Source: CAZHYV01 sp964537055
GTDB taxonomy: Bacteria > Myxococcota_A > Polyangia > Palsa-1104 > JAEUJZ01
NCBI GenBank assembly: GCA_964537055.1
Contig: CAZHYV010000002.1
Coordinates: forward strand, 186,001-250,000
Direction of reading: 5' to 3'
Length of the DNA stretch: 64,000 bases
Of this stretch, positions 34,288 through 42,740 are shown in pieces. The stretch's first letter is position 1. Each line of letters opens with the position of its first letter. The position numbers and the translations under genes are program-made. Under the pieces are notes generated by a model. The model saw nothing but the letters and a program-made list of their open reading frames with translations, was not told where the DNA came from and did not search any database.

Positions 34288-35055
34288 ATGATACGGAAAC
34301 TGAAACTTATTTTAGAATACTGTGGGTCCAGCTTTGTGGGCTTTCAATCGCAGACATCGGGCTCCTCTATCCAAGAAACGCTCGAGGCTGCCCTTGGGAA
34401 CCTTACCCAAGAATCCATCTTGGTACGGGCAGCAGGAAGAACGGATGCCGGTGTTCATGCACAAGGCCAGGTCGTTTCTTTTGTGACGCAGTCAAACCTT
34501 CCTCTGCATGCGTTTGTACATGGGACCAATGCCTATCTTCCAAAGACGATTGCCGTGCTTCATGCAGAGGAAGTGCCAAATTCTTTTGATGCTCGTCATA
34601 GCGCCAGCGGCAAATGGTATCGGTATCAGATTTGGAATGCAAAACCACGCTCGGCGTTACGGTACCAAACACACTTTCACGTGAGAAGCCCTCTTGCGCT
34701 AGAGCAGATGCAAGAGGCTGCGCATAGGCTTGTCGGAACCCATGATTTTAGGGCATTTCGAGCCGCGGATTGTGAACGAAAAACAACAGTTCGTACAATG
34801 AAGAAAGTGCAGATTTCCTCCTGCCAAGTCGAACAGGGTACCGAATTCTTGATTGATGTAGAGGGAACCGCGTTCTTAAAGAATATGGTTCGGATCATGG
34901 CGGGCACTTTAGTACAGGTGGGTTTAGGAAAAATGACGGTAGACCATATTAATACCCTTCTGCGGGATGGCGACCGGACCCTAGCCGGCCCTACGGCACC
35001 CAGCCACGGACTTTATCTATGCCGGGTTGATTATCACAAGCGAACAGGGAAGTAA
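34288..35055 (+). CDS. truA: tRNA pseudouridine(38-40) synthase TruA
   Basis: 255 residues, a normal TruA. It converts U38-U40 in the anticodon stem to pseudouridine. The catalytic Asp is D53 in AAGRTDAGVHAQGQVVSF. Other family blocks are YCGSSFVGFQSQ near the start, FDARHSASGKWYRYQIWN, GTHDFRAFRA, and the C-terminal FLKNMVRIMAGTLVQVG and GPTAPSHGLYLCRVDY. It diverges from mutY with only 17 bp between the start codons. It converges with the FHA-GGDEF gene. Confidence 0.95.
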   Translation: MIRKLKLILEYCGSSFVGFQSQTSGSSIQETLEAALGNLTQESILVRAAGRTDAGVHAQGQVVSFVTQSNLPLHAFVHGTNAYLPKTIAVLHAEEVPNSFDARHSASGKWYRYQIWNAKPRSALRYQTHFHVRSPLALEQMQEAAHRLVGTHDFRAFRAADCERKTTVRTMKKVQISSCQVEQGTEFLIDVEGTAFLKNMVRIMAGTLVQVGLGKMTVDHINTLLRDGDRTLAGPTAPSHGLYLCRVDYHKRTGK

Positions 35056-35129
35056 GGGCGTATGTAAGAGAAATAAGCTCATCCTTCTACAGAGGAGAGC
35101 TCATAAGCCCTTTCTGCAGTCACTCGATT

Positions 35130-36029
35130 TTAAGCAATCACTCGGTTTCGTCCGTTCTCTTTTGCCTGAGATAATCGATCCTCGGCGAGCTGCAAGAGCT
35201 GGTGAAGACTCATCACCTCTGCAGCAGTGGCGGTGCCTCCAGAAAGCGTGATTGGAATCGTTTGACCAAGAAAGTGCACCGGTTGTGATTGCACCCTCAT
35301 TCGAAGGATATCGGCGATACTAGACACACGCTCCCGAGAGATACCCGGCAGCAGAATCAAAAATTCTTCGCCTGAGTACCTTCCTACTAGCTCATGCTTT
35401 CTTAGCCCAAGCTCAAGCCTTCGGGCGACTGTCTTTAGAACTTCGTCGCCCCCATGATAGCCATAGGCAAGATTAATCTCAGCGAAGTGATCCAGGTTAA
35501 ACAGAACCAAAGAGAAAACTTCTTTGGGATCTCGGCTTAATCGAGACATCTCCCGTTCGATCTGTTCGATCATAGATTTTCGGTTTTGAATGCGGGTGAG
35601 CTGATCGAGACGCACCCTGGCCTCCATTTCTTGGTACACTCGAAACCGCAGTCCTGTTTCTAGAAGAAATTCGAAGACGCTCGCCCCTATCTGTAGAATA
35701 TCTCCATCTTTGAGAAATCCCTGTTGGCAAGGCCGCTGATTTAAATAAATTGCGTCATCTTCTTCAATATGACGGAATCTCCAATTTTCTCCAGGGTCAC
35801 GCCACACACGTACATGGGAGGGCTTGTGGAAGGCACTTGGCCAAAGAGGGATATCCGATAGAGGATCGGTACCCACCACAAGACCCCTCTCTGGAATAAG
35901 AAATCTCCGTCCCACTTGATTTGATTCTAAAGCTCCTGGATCGAGCAGCAGAAGATACGCTCGCACAGATTCAGGAGAGTTTGCTCCGATAAAAGAGTTC
36001 TTCTCCAAAAGATTTTCTCCCAACAGCAA
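35130..36029 (-). CDS. FHA-GGDEF protein (diguanylate cyclase-like)
   Basis: 299 residues starting with TTG at 36029; no ATG is available upstream of the first domain. Residues of about 22-120 form an FHA-like domain (GRRFLIPERGLVVGTDPLSDI, then LKDGDILQIGASVFEFL), but the usual phosphothreonine-binding Arg of the GR motif is replaced. The GGDEF domain follows (LDQLTRIQNRKSMIEQIERE, FNLDHFAEINLAYGYHGGDEVL), with active-site loop SGEEF instead of GG(D/E)EF and RKHE where the RxxD inhibitory site would be. It may still make c-di-GMP, since SGEEF occurs in active enzymes, but feedback inhibition is probably absent. It is cytoplasmic. Confidence 0.82.
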   Translation of the reverse strand: MLLGENLLEKNSFIGANSPESVRAYLLLLDPGALESNQVGRRFLIPERGLVVGTDPLSDIPLWPSAFHKPSHVRVWRDPGENWRFRHIEEDDAIYLNQRPCQQGFLKDGDILQIGASVFEFLLETGLRFRVYQEMEARVRLDQLTRIQNRKSMIEQIEREMSRLSRDPKEVFSLVLFNLDHFAEINLAYGYHGGDEVLKTVARRLELGLRKHELVGRYSGEEFLILLPGISRERVSSIADILRMRVQSQPVHFLGQTIPITLSGGTATAAEVMSLHQLLQLAEDRLSQAKENGRNRVIA

Positions 36030-36226
36030 ATAAGGGTCTTTCCTTATTCCTTCGAATGAAGGAGACGCATTAACTTATCTCATCCATCAGTTCCGAGCAA
36101 ATATAACTTTTTATTTCTTTGACTTAGCTGGCTGCCAACCAACCGGAACTGGGATAAGGAAGCGCAACCGGATTATCAAGAAAAGGGCGTCCGATCGTGC
36201 TGCAGAAGATGAGGATGGAGCAACCC

Positions 36227-37924
36227 TTACTGAGATACGATAAAGAATTCAGTTCTTCGGTTTTGGTCTCTCCCGATTGCCTTTTTATTATCGGCAACTG
36301 GCCTGGTATCACCAAATCCCTCTGATGTTAGGCGCGATTCTTCAATCCCGTGCTGGACTAAATAATCTTTCACGGAGGCTGCTCGTTTTCTTGAAAGCTC
36401 CATATTTTTATGGGGCTTTCCTTTATTATCGGTATGTCCCTCAATCCGAAGTTGAATCGTTGGTCTAGCCTTTAAGACTGCCACGACATCATCCAAAATT
36501 GGGAAAGATACCCTTTTGATCTCGTATCGATTGGTCGCGAATAAAATCTTTTGTAGGATTTCAATCTTTTCGCTAGTGACACGAATTCGTTTGCTTTCAG
36601 GAAGAGGTCTTGGCTCTTCAGGGCAACCCTGGTTTTCTTTGGGTCCTGCTTTCTCAGGGCACCGATCTTCTTCATCAAACAGACCATCGTTATCACGATC
36701 CTTCCGTTCGGCTGTAGGGCACCCTTTCCTATTAGGATCAGGATTCGGTCCCATGGGGACCTTAACGCATTGGTCCTCTGCATCTACCACACCATCTGCA
36801 TCTTGGTCAGAGGGTTGTGGCTCTTTTATTGGACAACCTTGGTTGGATCTAGGTCCTGCTTCATCAGGACAAAGATCTTCACTATCAGGAATTCCATCTA
36901 GGTCCCGATCGGCAGGTTTCTTTTTCTCTGTACGAATAGGAGAATAAGAAAGGCGTAATAAGACTCTCCCATCGGGGGTTCCTACCCCTCGAAGGAAGCC
37001 CAAACCTCCTCCGACGCTAAGCTGAACTTGTTTTGCGATGTTATAATTAATACCTAGCAAAAGGTCGATGCTGCTGGAATCGTTCTTAAAGGCTGTTCTT
37101 GAAGCCGTATCTAAATCGTTTCCAAGAACCGTATGAAATAAGAGCTCTGGACCAATACTAAATCCTTTTTCAAGATCCGCATAAGCAATGGTTGCCCCGA
37201 GTTGAAATTGGGACGACCGAAAGTTACCAAAACTGACCCGGTCTTCCGTATCTCCGATAAAGCCATCGGGTCGATACTGGTAACCCACTAAGAATGACCA
37301 AAGTACGTGATGACTTAGACCGCCAAGAATTGCTTTGACCCGGAACCGCCACCCACTTTCTCCTACCTGAGGTGCAAACGTGTTGGTGTAACTATTAATA
37401 GGAAACCACAAATCTGCTCCCAAATGCATCGAGATAGGTTCCTTGTAAGGTTGTCCAAACAAACGAATGGTAGCTCCCAAGCGAGGATCTCCTACCGCGA
37501 CTCCATCGCTAGGATTAATTGCATACGATGGAACCTCGGAGGCTCTTCCCCCCTCGTAAAATAGAATCGGCAATGAGAAATGAAGCAGCACTCGGTCTGC
37601 AAAGGAACCGGCTAGGTCAACGTGCCCCAAAAACTGGTGGTTAATCATACCTGGTGGAGAATAGGTATTTTGTGTGCTATTCCAAATTGTAAGGATGTTG
37701 TGCGCATACTCGAATGTAATCCCTCCAGAAAAATAGCGCATTGAGCTGTACCAGGGGTGGTCTACAAGAACAGACCACTCGCCCGAGGGTGTAGGCTCGT
37801 ACATGTTAACCTGGAACCCTCGAACGTCTGCTCTTACAGGAGCGGCCCTAAAAAGAGCGACACCAAAAATTAAAAAGATCGATTGAAGTAGAACTGGGAG
37901 TCTTAGCTTTATTAGCGGTTTCAT
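36227..37924 (-). CDS. OmpA-family protein with TSP3 repeats and barrel
   Basis: 565 residues. The signal peptide (about 1-32) is followed by a barrel-like region of about 300 residues. Three TSP3-type calcium-binding repeats come next (DRDLDGIPDSEDLCPDEAGP, DQDADGVVDAEDQC, DRDNDGLFDEEDRCPEKAGP). The peptidoglycan-binding OmpA domain closes the protein (ILFATNRYEIKRVSFPILDDV, IEGHTDNKGKPHKNMELSRKRA, QNRRTEFFIV). This is the common Myxococcota OmpA/TSP3 design. It should hold the outer membrane to the wall. The protein at 2129 has the same ends but lacks the TSP3 linker. AGGAAA-like sequence is weak; the ATG at 37924 begins the signal peptide directly. Confidence 0.9.
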   Translation of the reverse strand: MKPLIKLRLPVLLQSIFLIFGVALFRAAPVRADVRGFQVNMYEPTPSGEWSVLVDHPWYSSMRYFSGGITFEYAHNILTIWNSTQNTYSPPGMINHQFLGHVDLAGSFADRVLLHFSLPILFYEGGRASEVPSYAINPSDGVAVGDPRLGATIRLFGQPYKEPISMHLGADLWFPINSYTNTFAPQVGESGWRFRVKAILGGLSHHVLWSFLVGYQYRPDGFIGDTEDRVSFGNFRSSQFQLGATIAYADLEKGFSIGPELLFHTVLGNDLDTASRTAFKNDSSSIDLLLGINYNIAKQVQLSVGGGLGFLRGVGTPDGRVLLRLSYSPIRTEKKKPADRDLDGIPDSEDLCPDEAGPRSNQGCPIKEPQPSDQDADGVVDAEDQCVKVPMGPNPDPNRKGCPTAERKDRDNDGLFDEEDRCPEKAGPKENQGCPEEPRPLPESKRIRVTSEKIEILQKILFATNRYEIKRVSFPILDDVVAVLKARPTIQLRIEGHTDNKGKPHKNMELSRKRAASVKDYLVQHGIEESRLTSEGFGDTRPVADNKKAIGRDQNRRTEFFIVSQ

Positions 37925-38004
37925 CTATTTCCGCTTACAATAAAGTCAAGCAGGTTTCAAGATGAAAGTATGCCTGTATGCTTTTTTTAGAAAACTTCTT
38001 CCTA

Positions 38005-38337
38005 TTACGGATGCTTTTGTGAATCATCATGGCGAAAAACTTCAATAATTCGCTGAAATAAGTTGGGTTCTTTTTGCGTAATTAGCTGCTCTAATTCGTT
38101 AGCATCTAACCATAGTCCCCCACAATGGTAGCACTTGTCGATAGTAACCTCTTTTAGTTTTGTTTCCTTTAAATCAAAACCACACTTCGGGCACTTCATA
38201 TAATGAAGTTCTTGTTGCTTAGTACGCTCTTCCTTCTGTATTTTCTTTGCCTGCTCAAGTGCCTCGAGCTTTTTACGGGCGATCTCTTCTCGTAAGAAAT
38301 ATTCATCTTCAGCATTGGATGGTTTGTCTAGACTCAT
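38005..38337 (-). CDS. Zinc-ribbon protein (TFIIB-type zf domain)
   Basis: 110 residues. The N-terminal half is a charged coiled-coil-like segment (LREEIARKKLEALEQAKKIQ). The C-terminal half is a TF_Zn_Ribbon domain: CPKCGFDLKE and then CYHCGGLWLDANELEQL, which supplies four zinc-binding Cys and the typical GxWLDxxEL ending. Small proteins of this kind are widespread in myxobacteria and proteobacteria; their targets are unknown. It diverges from sppA. Confidence 0.8.
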   Translation of the reverse strand: MSLDKPSNAEDEYFLREEIARKKLEALEQAKKIQKEERTKQQELHYMKCPKCGFDLKETKLKEVTIDKCYHCGGLWLDANELEQLITQKEPNLFQRIIEVFRHDDSQKHP

Positions 38338-38492
38338 AAAACCCCTCTTTACTTTCGGTGCTTTGTTTATATGTTTTTTTCAGAGAAATGAGAAAAAATT
38401 ATACATCTTTTCCCCTTTCTTTTTTATTTTTCCTCATTTCTTTACTTCTCTTTTTTACTCTTTTACATTGTGTCAAGTTGGAGGAAATAGGT

Positions 38493-40274
38493 ATGAGACG
38501 TTTTATCGGAAAATTTTTTGCATGGATTGGAGGACTTGTAGTCGTTGGAGGGTTGCTAAGTATAGGACTCTTAATTTACCTTGCCCAGTCGAAACCGAAA
38601 ATTCCTACAAAAGTAATCTTAGAACTCGATCTCGAATCTGGATTGGTTGAAAATTTACCAGAAGATCCTATTTCAAAAATGATGAATGCCGAGAAGGCGG
38701 ATCTACGTACCCTCCTAACAACCCTACAAATCGCCGAAAATGATCCCAGGGTTGTTGGCCTTATCGCAAAAGTAGGATCTGGGCCCTTGGGGATGGCACA
38801 TATCCAAGAGCTTCGAGACGCCATTATCCATTTTCGCTCAAAAAATAAATTTGCCGTAGCCTTTGCAGAGACATTTGGAGAATTTGGTCCAGGAACCGGA
38901 GGGTATTATTTAGCTACGGCGTTTGATACGATTTGGTTACAACCTTCCGGAGACGTTGGGTTTTCGGGAATAATGCTAAGCAGTCCCTTTATTCGAGGAA
39001 CGCTGGATAAGCTTGGAGTCTTTCCCCAGATGGATCACCGAAAAGAGTATAAAAATGCCATGAATATCTTTACTGAGAAAAAATTTACCGCTCCTCACAA
39101 AGAGTCGCTTACAAGTATTGCTACAAGTTGGCTCACACAGGTTACTCATGGAATTGCCGATGGAAGAGGGCTTCCATTAACTCAAGTTCATGCTCTAGTT
39201 CATGAGGGCCCCTTTTCCAGCAAAGAGGCACTTGATTTCAAATTAGTTGATCATCTCGGATACCGAGACGATTGCTACAGCAGTGTAAAGCAGAGGGCTG
39301 GCGGACAGGCTGAATTCCTCTACTCTTGGGCTTATGCGCAAAGGCTTCCTGAGCCTTCAAAAAAGAAAAATACCAAAACCTTGGCGCTCATCTATGGCCT
39401 GGGACAGGTAGGACGTGGAAAAAGTCAAACAAGCCCATTCAGCGGCAGTAGCAAGATGGGATCAGACACAATCGCTGCGGCCTTTCGGGCAGCAGTGCGG
39501 GACCCGAATGTAAAAGCGATTGTTTTTCGAGTGGACAGCCCTGGGGGCTCTTACTCTGCTTCAGATACAATTTGGAAGGAAGTTTTACTTGCAAAGAAAG
39601 CAGGAAAGCCTGTGATCGTATCCATGGGAAATGTCGCAGCTTCAGGGGGTTACTTTGTCGCGATGGCAGCGGATAAAATTGTTGCAGAGCCAGGAACACT
39701 TACAGGCTCTATTGGTGTGGTAGGTGGCAAAATGATCCCTACCAAATTGCTAAACGATCTTGGTATTACCTTTGATGAAGTTCATATCGGACGAAATGCA
39801 AAGATGTGGTCCCCTCTCGATCGATATAATGAAACAGAGTGGAAAAAATTTCAAGCGTGGCTAGACCGTGCGTATGAAGACTTTACTAGTAAAGTTGCTG
39901 AGGGTCGTAAGCTTCCTAAGGAGAAGGCGCTTGAACTGGCAAAGGGCCGCGTTTGGACGGGTGAAGAGGCCAAGGAAAAAGGTCTTATCGATGAAGTTGG
40001 AGGATTGACGACTGCGATCAACCTCGCTAAAAATCTGACTGGTATGAAAGATGAAGAGCTGGCTGTTGAGGTTTTCCCAAGACCTAAAGGTCCGCTAGAG
40101 ACTTTTGCAGAGAAACTTTCGGGACAAGAGCCTCAAAATAGCGACCGAGATCCAGCTCAGGCAGCAATAATTCAAGCAATAAAGTCTTTGCAGCCGGTCA
40201 TTCGCACAGCAGAAAAGACAGGGATTTTCCACCAAGAAATCCTTGAAGCTGAAGGCATTCCAGAAGGGATCTAG
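38493..40274 (+). CDS. sppA: Signal peptide peptidase SppA, 67-kDa type
   Basis: The open frame starts at 38358, but the ATG at 38493 has GGAGG 9 bases upstream and begins the membrane anchor (MRRFIGKFFAWIGGLVVVGG), so the protein is 593 residues. It is a tandem-domain SppA that degrades cleaved signal peptides in the inner membrane. The general-base Lys is in DHRKEYKNAMNIF (about K187), the nucleophile Ser in GNVAASGGYFVA (about S384), and SPGGSYSASD lies before it. The catalytic dyad is intact. The C-terminal tail of about 60 residues after the second domain is not recognised. It diverges from the zinc-ribbon gene. Confidence 0.93.
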   Translation: MRRFIGKFFAWIGGLVVVGGLLSIGLLIYLAQSKPKIPTKVILELDLESGLVENLPEDPISKMMNAEKADLRTLLTTLQIAENDPRVVGLIAKVGSGPLGMAHIQELRDAIIHFRSKNKFAVAFAETFGEFGPGTGGYYLATAFDTIWLQPSGDVGFSGIMLSSPFIRGTLDKLGVFPQMDHRKEYKNAMNIFTEKKFTAPHKESLTSIATSWLTQVTHGIADGRGLPLTQVHALVHEGPFSSKEALDFKLVDHLGYRDDCYSSVKQRAGGQAEFLYSWAYAQRLPEPSKKKNTKTLALIYGLGQVGRGKSQTSPFSGSSKMGSDTIAAAFRAAVRDPNVKAIVFRVDSPGGSYSASDTIWKEVLLAKKAGKPVIVSMGNVAASGGYFVAMAADKIVAEPGTLTGSIGVVGGKMIPTKLLNDLGITFDEVHIGRNAKMWSPLDRYNETEWKKFQAWLDRAYEDFTSKVAEGRKLPKEKALELAKGRVWTGEEAKEKGLIDEVGGLTTAINLAKNLTGMKDEELAVEVFPRPKGPLETFAEKLSGQEPQNSDRDPAQAAIIQAIKSLQPVIRTAEKTGIFHQEILEAEGIPEGI

Positions 40275-40427
40275 CTTCTCTTTTATGCTAGTCTTGTGAC
40301 AAAAATGTTGCCCATCCTTGGTAGATCTTCGTCTGGAACCTTATCGGGTATTAGTTGCTTTTTTGCCTTATTTCAGCTTTAATAGAGATGAAAACTTTTT
40401 ATTCTCTTCTGACAGAGGCTATTTCCT

Positions 40428-41222
40428 ATGAACTCTTCTTCTGTAGTTCTTCCTCAATCCAAAGCTCGATCTCAATCCAAGGTCCGCTCTCTTTTACTAC
40501 TGAGCCCCTTTCTCTTTTCGTTCTATCTTCTACCCGCGGAAGCCGACGAGAAACCTAGGGTAGATTCTTACCCGATACCATCGTCTTACTCAGAGGGTGG
40601 TTCTTTAGACAGGAAAGAGACAAGCAACGACCCGAATTGTACTGAAACCGACCTAAAGATCGCCATTACTCCTCAGAGCGCACAAGCAAAGTGGCAAGAA
40701 CCCTTTGAATATCAGGTTACTATCACGAACCAGGGTCTTTGCGCTATCGATAGTGCAACTGTTTCTACAAGGCTTGTTTCACCCTCAATCCCTAACCTAT
40801 TTTGGATTTGTAACCCCGTAGCTTCCTGTGGGAGTACGTTTGGTTCAAACGATATTCATTCCACGATCACCCTAGACCCAAACGCAAGCGTCACTTTTTC
40901 GATTACTGTGCCGCCCCGTTCTTTGCAACCTGGGGAGCCTTTCCTTTATCAAGCAGAGGTAACTCCTCGCTCGTCGTTTACTGATGTAGATCTCACAAAT
41001 AACACCGCCTCCTTAGAAGCATTGGTCGAAGAAACCCCGATCCCTCAGGATAACATCATAACACCAACCCTAAAACATAGTCTTACCGGTGGTGGAATGA
41101 GCTGCAGCGTTGCGGAAGGAACGATAAGCTCAGGTGGGGGAAGTCTGCTCCAAGTTTTTCTGATGGCAGGACTACTCGTAGTTGGCAAGATTGTGCGAGG
41201 ATTGCGCCGCTCTCTTCCCTAA
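40428..41222 (+). CDS. DUF11-type surface protein with MYXO-CTERM-like GGGxSCS tail
   Basis: 264 residues. The signal peptide (about 20-40) is followed by one DUF11-like beta-sandwich module (about 65-205: FEYQVTITNQGLCAIDSATVS, then FTDVDLTNNTASLEA). The C-terminus reads LTGGGMSCSVAEG, a short Ser/Gly linker, a hydrophobic helix (LLQVFLMAGLLVVGKIV) and GLRRSLP. That ending is nearly the same as in the 792-residue protein at 19062 (SGGGWSCSIG ... GLRRYKD). It implies a shared surface-sorting route. The partner or ligand is unknown. It stands alone between sppA and queA. Confidence 0.72.
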   Translation: MNSSSVVLPQSKARSQSKVRSLLLLSPFLFSFYLLPAEADEKPRVDSYPIPSSYSEGGSLDRKETSNDPNCTETDLKIAITPQSAQAKWQEPFEYQVTITNQGLCAIDSATVSTRLVSPSIPNLFWICNPVASCGSTFGSNDIHSTITLDPNASVTFSITVPPRSLQPGEPFLYQAEVTPRSSFTDVDLTNNTASLEALVEETPIPQDNIITPTLKHSLTGGGMSCSVAEGTISSGGGSLLQVFLMAGLLVVGKIVRGLRRSLP

Positions 41223-41351
41223 AGAAAACATCAAAAAACTTAGCTTGTAGCTTAGATCTTTCTTTCGACTATCATCTTAGCAACCCTCTCATGTCATGTT
41301 TACTTATTTCCCTTGGTCCAAAATCATTCCTGCGATAAGGTACGATTTATT

Positions 41352-42692
41352 GTGAAGGACTTAATTACCTCTGATTTTGACTTTGAGCTTCCCGAACATC
41401 TCATTGCACAATTCCCAGCCAAAGAACGGGATGAATCTCGATTATTCCTTATTGGTGAAGATGATCGCTCTCACCATCGTTTTACTGAGCTTCCAGATTT
41501 GCTAGAAACATTCATTGGCAAAGGAGCACTGCTCGTTTTCAATAATACCCAGGTCATCAAGGCAAGACTTTATGGTTGGAAGGCTTCCCCAGCTACTGCA
41601 TTCTCTTCAGTTTCTCCTTCTCGCGGTGGCAAGGTAGAGCTTTTGCTTTGTGATCAGGTCTCTCAGTATCAGGACCCTGATGGCGTCTGGAAAGAGATTT
41701 GGCAGTGCTTAGCCCGCACAAGCAAGCCTTTGCGTGAGGGAACAGAAGTCCTTTTACAGGGAGAAATGCCCCCAAAAGCATATATTCATCGAAGCGAGGG
41801 AAACGGAAAATATCAAATTGTGTTTCAGGGAGAGGAAGAAGGAGGATTATTGGCCTCAATCTCCCGATTTGGGCATCTCCCTCTCCCCCCCTACATCAAG
41901 CGCACCAAGCCTCTCTCCCATACCAATCGTAATTCTTCTCAAAACTCACATTCTGCCCAAAATCATACAAATGACAAAAGGGATGAAGATTTGCCTGCAC
42001 TTTCCGCCGATGAAGATCGCTATCAGACAGTTTATGCCAAAAAACCTGGTGCCGTGGCGGCACCCACAGCAGGCCTCCACTTTACTCCCAAGCTTCTAGC
42101 CAAACTTGCTGAGAGAGGATTTCCCTCGGCCTTTGTTACCCTGCACGTAGGTCCAGGCACGTTTGCTCCAATAAAAACAGAGCACATCAGCGAACACCTT
42201 ATGCATGAGGAGCGGTACGAGATTCCAGAAGAAACTGTAGAAGCAATTGCCAAGGCAAAAGGGCAAGGCCGCAAAGTCTTGGCCGTAGGCACCACTGTCG
42301 TTCGGACGCTTGAAGCTGCTACTTTGCCCGGTGAACAAATTCCCCAAAAGGGTCCTGGAAGAACTCGTATTTTTATTTATCCGCCCTACTCGTTTCGCTG
42401 TACGGATGCGCTGCTAACAAACTTCCATCTGCCTAAATCAACCCTGCTGATGCTGGTTTCTGCGTTTGCTGGGAGGCAGCGGATTTTATCTGCGTACCAA
42501 GAAGCCATCGCTCATCAATATCGATTTTTTAGTTATGGGGATGCCATGCTTCTTCCTAAGCCGATGCCTGATGCAGCAAACCCTGCTGAGCTGGCGAAGG
42601 CCGCTTCGTTGATGCACCCTATGCAGGATGGGGACCCGGGAAAATCTGATTCATTGAAACAATCGATGAAAGAGGCAACCTATGAAAGCTGA
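41352..42692 (+). CDS. queA: S-adenosylmethionine:tRNA ribosyltransferase-isomerase QueA
   Basis: About 446 residues from GTG 41352 (VKDLITSDFDFELPEHLIAQ); an upstream TTG at 41313 is less likely. QueA builds epoxyqueuosine on tRNA from SAM. Visible blocks are LVFNNTQVIKARLYG, GHLPLPPYIKR, EDRYQTVYAKKPGAVAAPTAGLHF, LHVGPGTFAPIK, GTTVVRTLEAA and TNFHLPKSTLLMLVSAFAG. Two oddities make it about 100 residues longer than usual. A polar low-complexity insert (HTNRNSSQNSHSAQN, at 41910-42005) splits PPYIKR from EDRYQ, and there is a 45-residue C-terminal tail. tgt follows after 48 bp, so the two queuosine enzymes are probably co-transcribed. Confidence 0.94.
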   Translation: MKDLITSDFDFELPEHLIAQFPAKERDESRLFLIGEDDRSHHRFTELPDLLETFIGKGALLVFNNTQVIKARLYGWKASPATAFSSVSPSRGGKVELLLCDQVSQYQDPDGVWKEIWQCLARTSKPLREGTEVLLQGEMPPKAYIHRSEGNGKYQIVFQGEEEGGLLASISRFGHLPLPPYIKRTKPLSHTNRNSSQNSHSAQNHTNDKRDEDLPALSADEDRYQTVYAKKPGAVAAPTAGLHFTPKLLAKLAERGFPSAFVTLHVGPGTFAPIKTEHISEHLMHEERYEIPEETVEAIAKAKGQGRKVLAVGTTVVRTLEAATLPGEQIPQKGPGRTRIFIYPPYSFRCTDALLTNFHLPKSTLLMLVSAFAGRQRILSAYQEAIAHQYRFFSYGDAMLLPKPMPDAANPAELAKAASLMHPMQDGDPGKSDSLKQSMKEATYES

Positions 42693-42740
42693 GTTAGGCC
42701 ACCCCAAGCATCGGAAAGAATCTCATCGTCTGGAGCAACC

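Noticed and set aside
36124..36315. 63-codon minus-strand frame downstream of the OmpA/TSP3 gene
   Set aside because: It overlaps the end of the OmpA domain in another frame and has no recognisable domain; probably chance, although its last 30 codons are outside the gene.
36790..36960. Short internal repetition in the OmpA/TSP3 gene that could suggest a tandem DNA repeat
   Set aside because: It reflects three related calcium-binding TSP3 motifs at the protein level, not a DNA satellite or CRISPR.
38358..38492. 45-residue N-terminal extension of SppA
   Set aside because: GGAGG and the ATG at 38493 begin the normal membrane anchor; the extension is a Phe/Leu-rich readthrough of AT-rich DNA.
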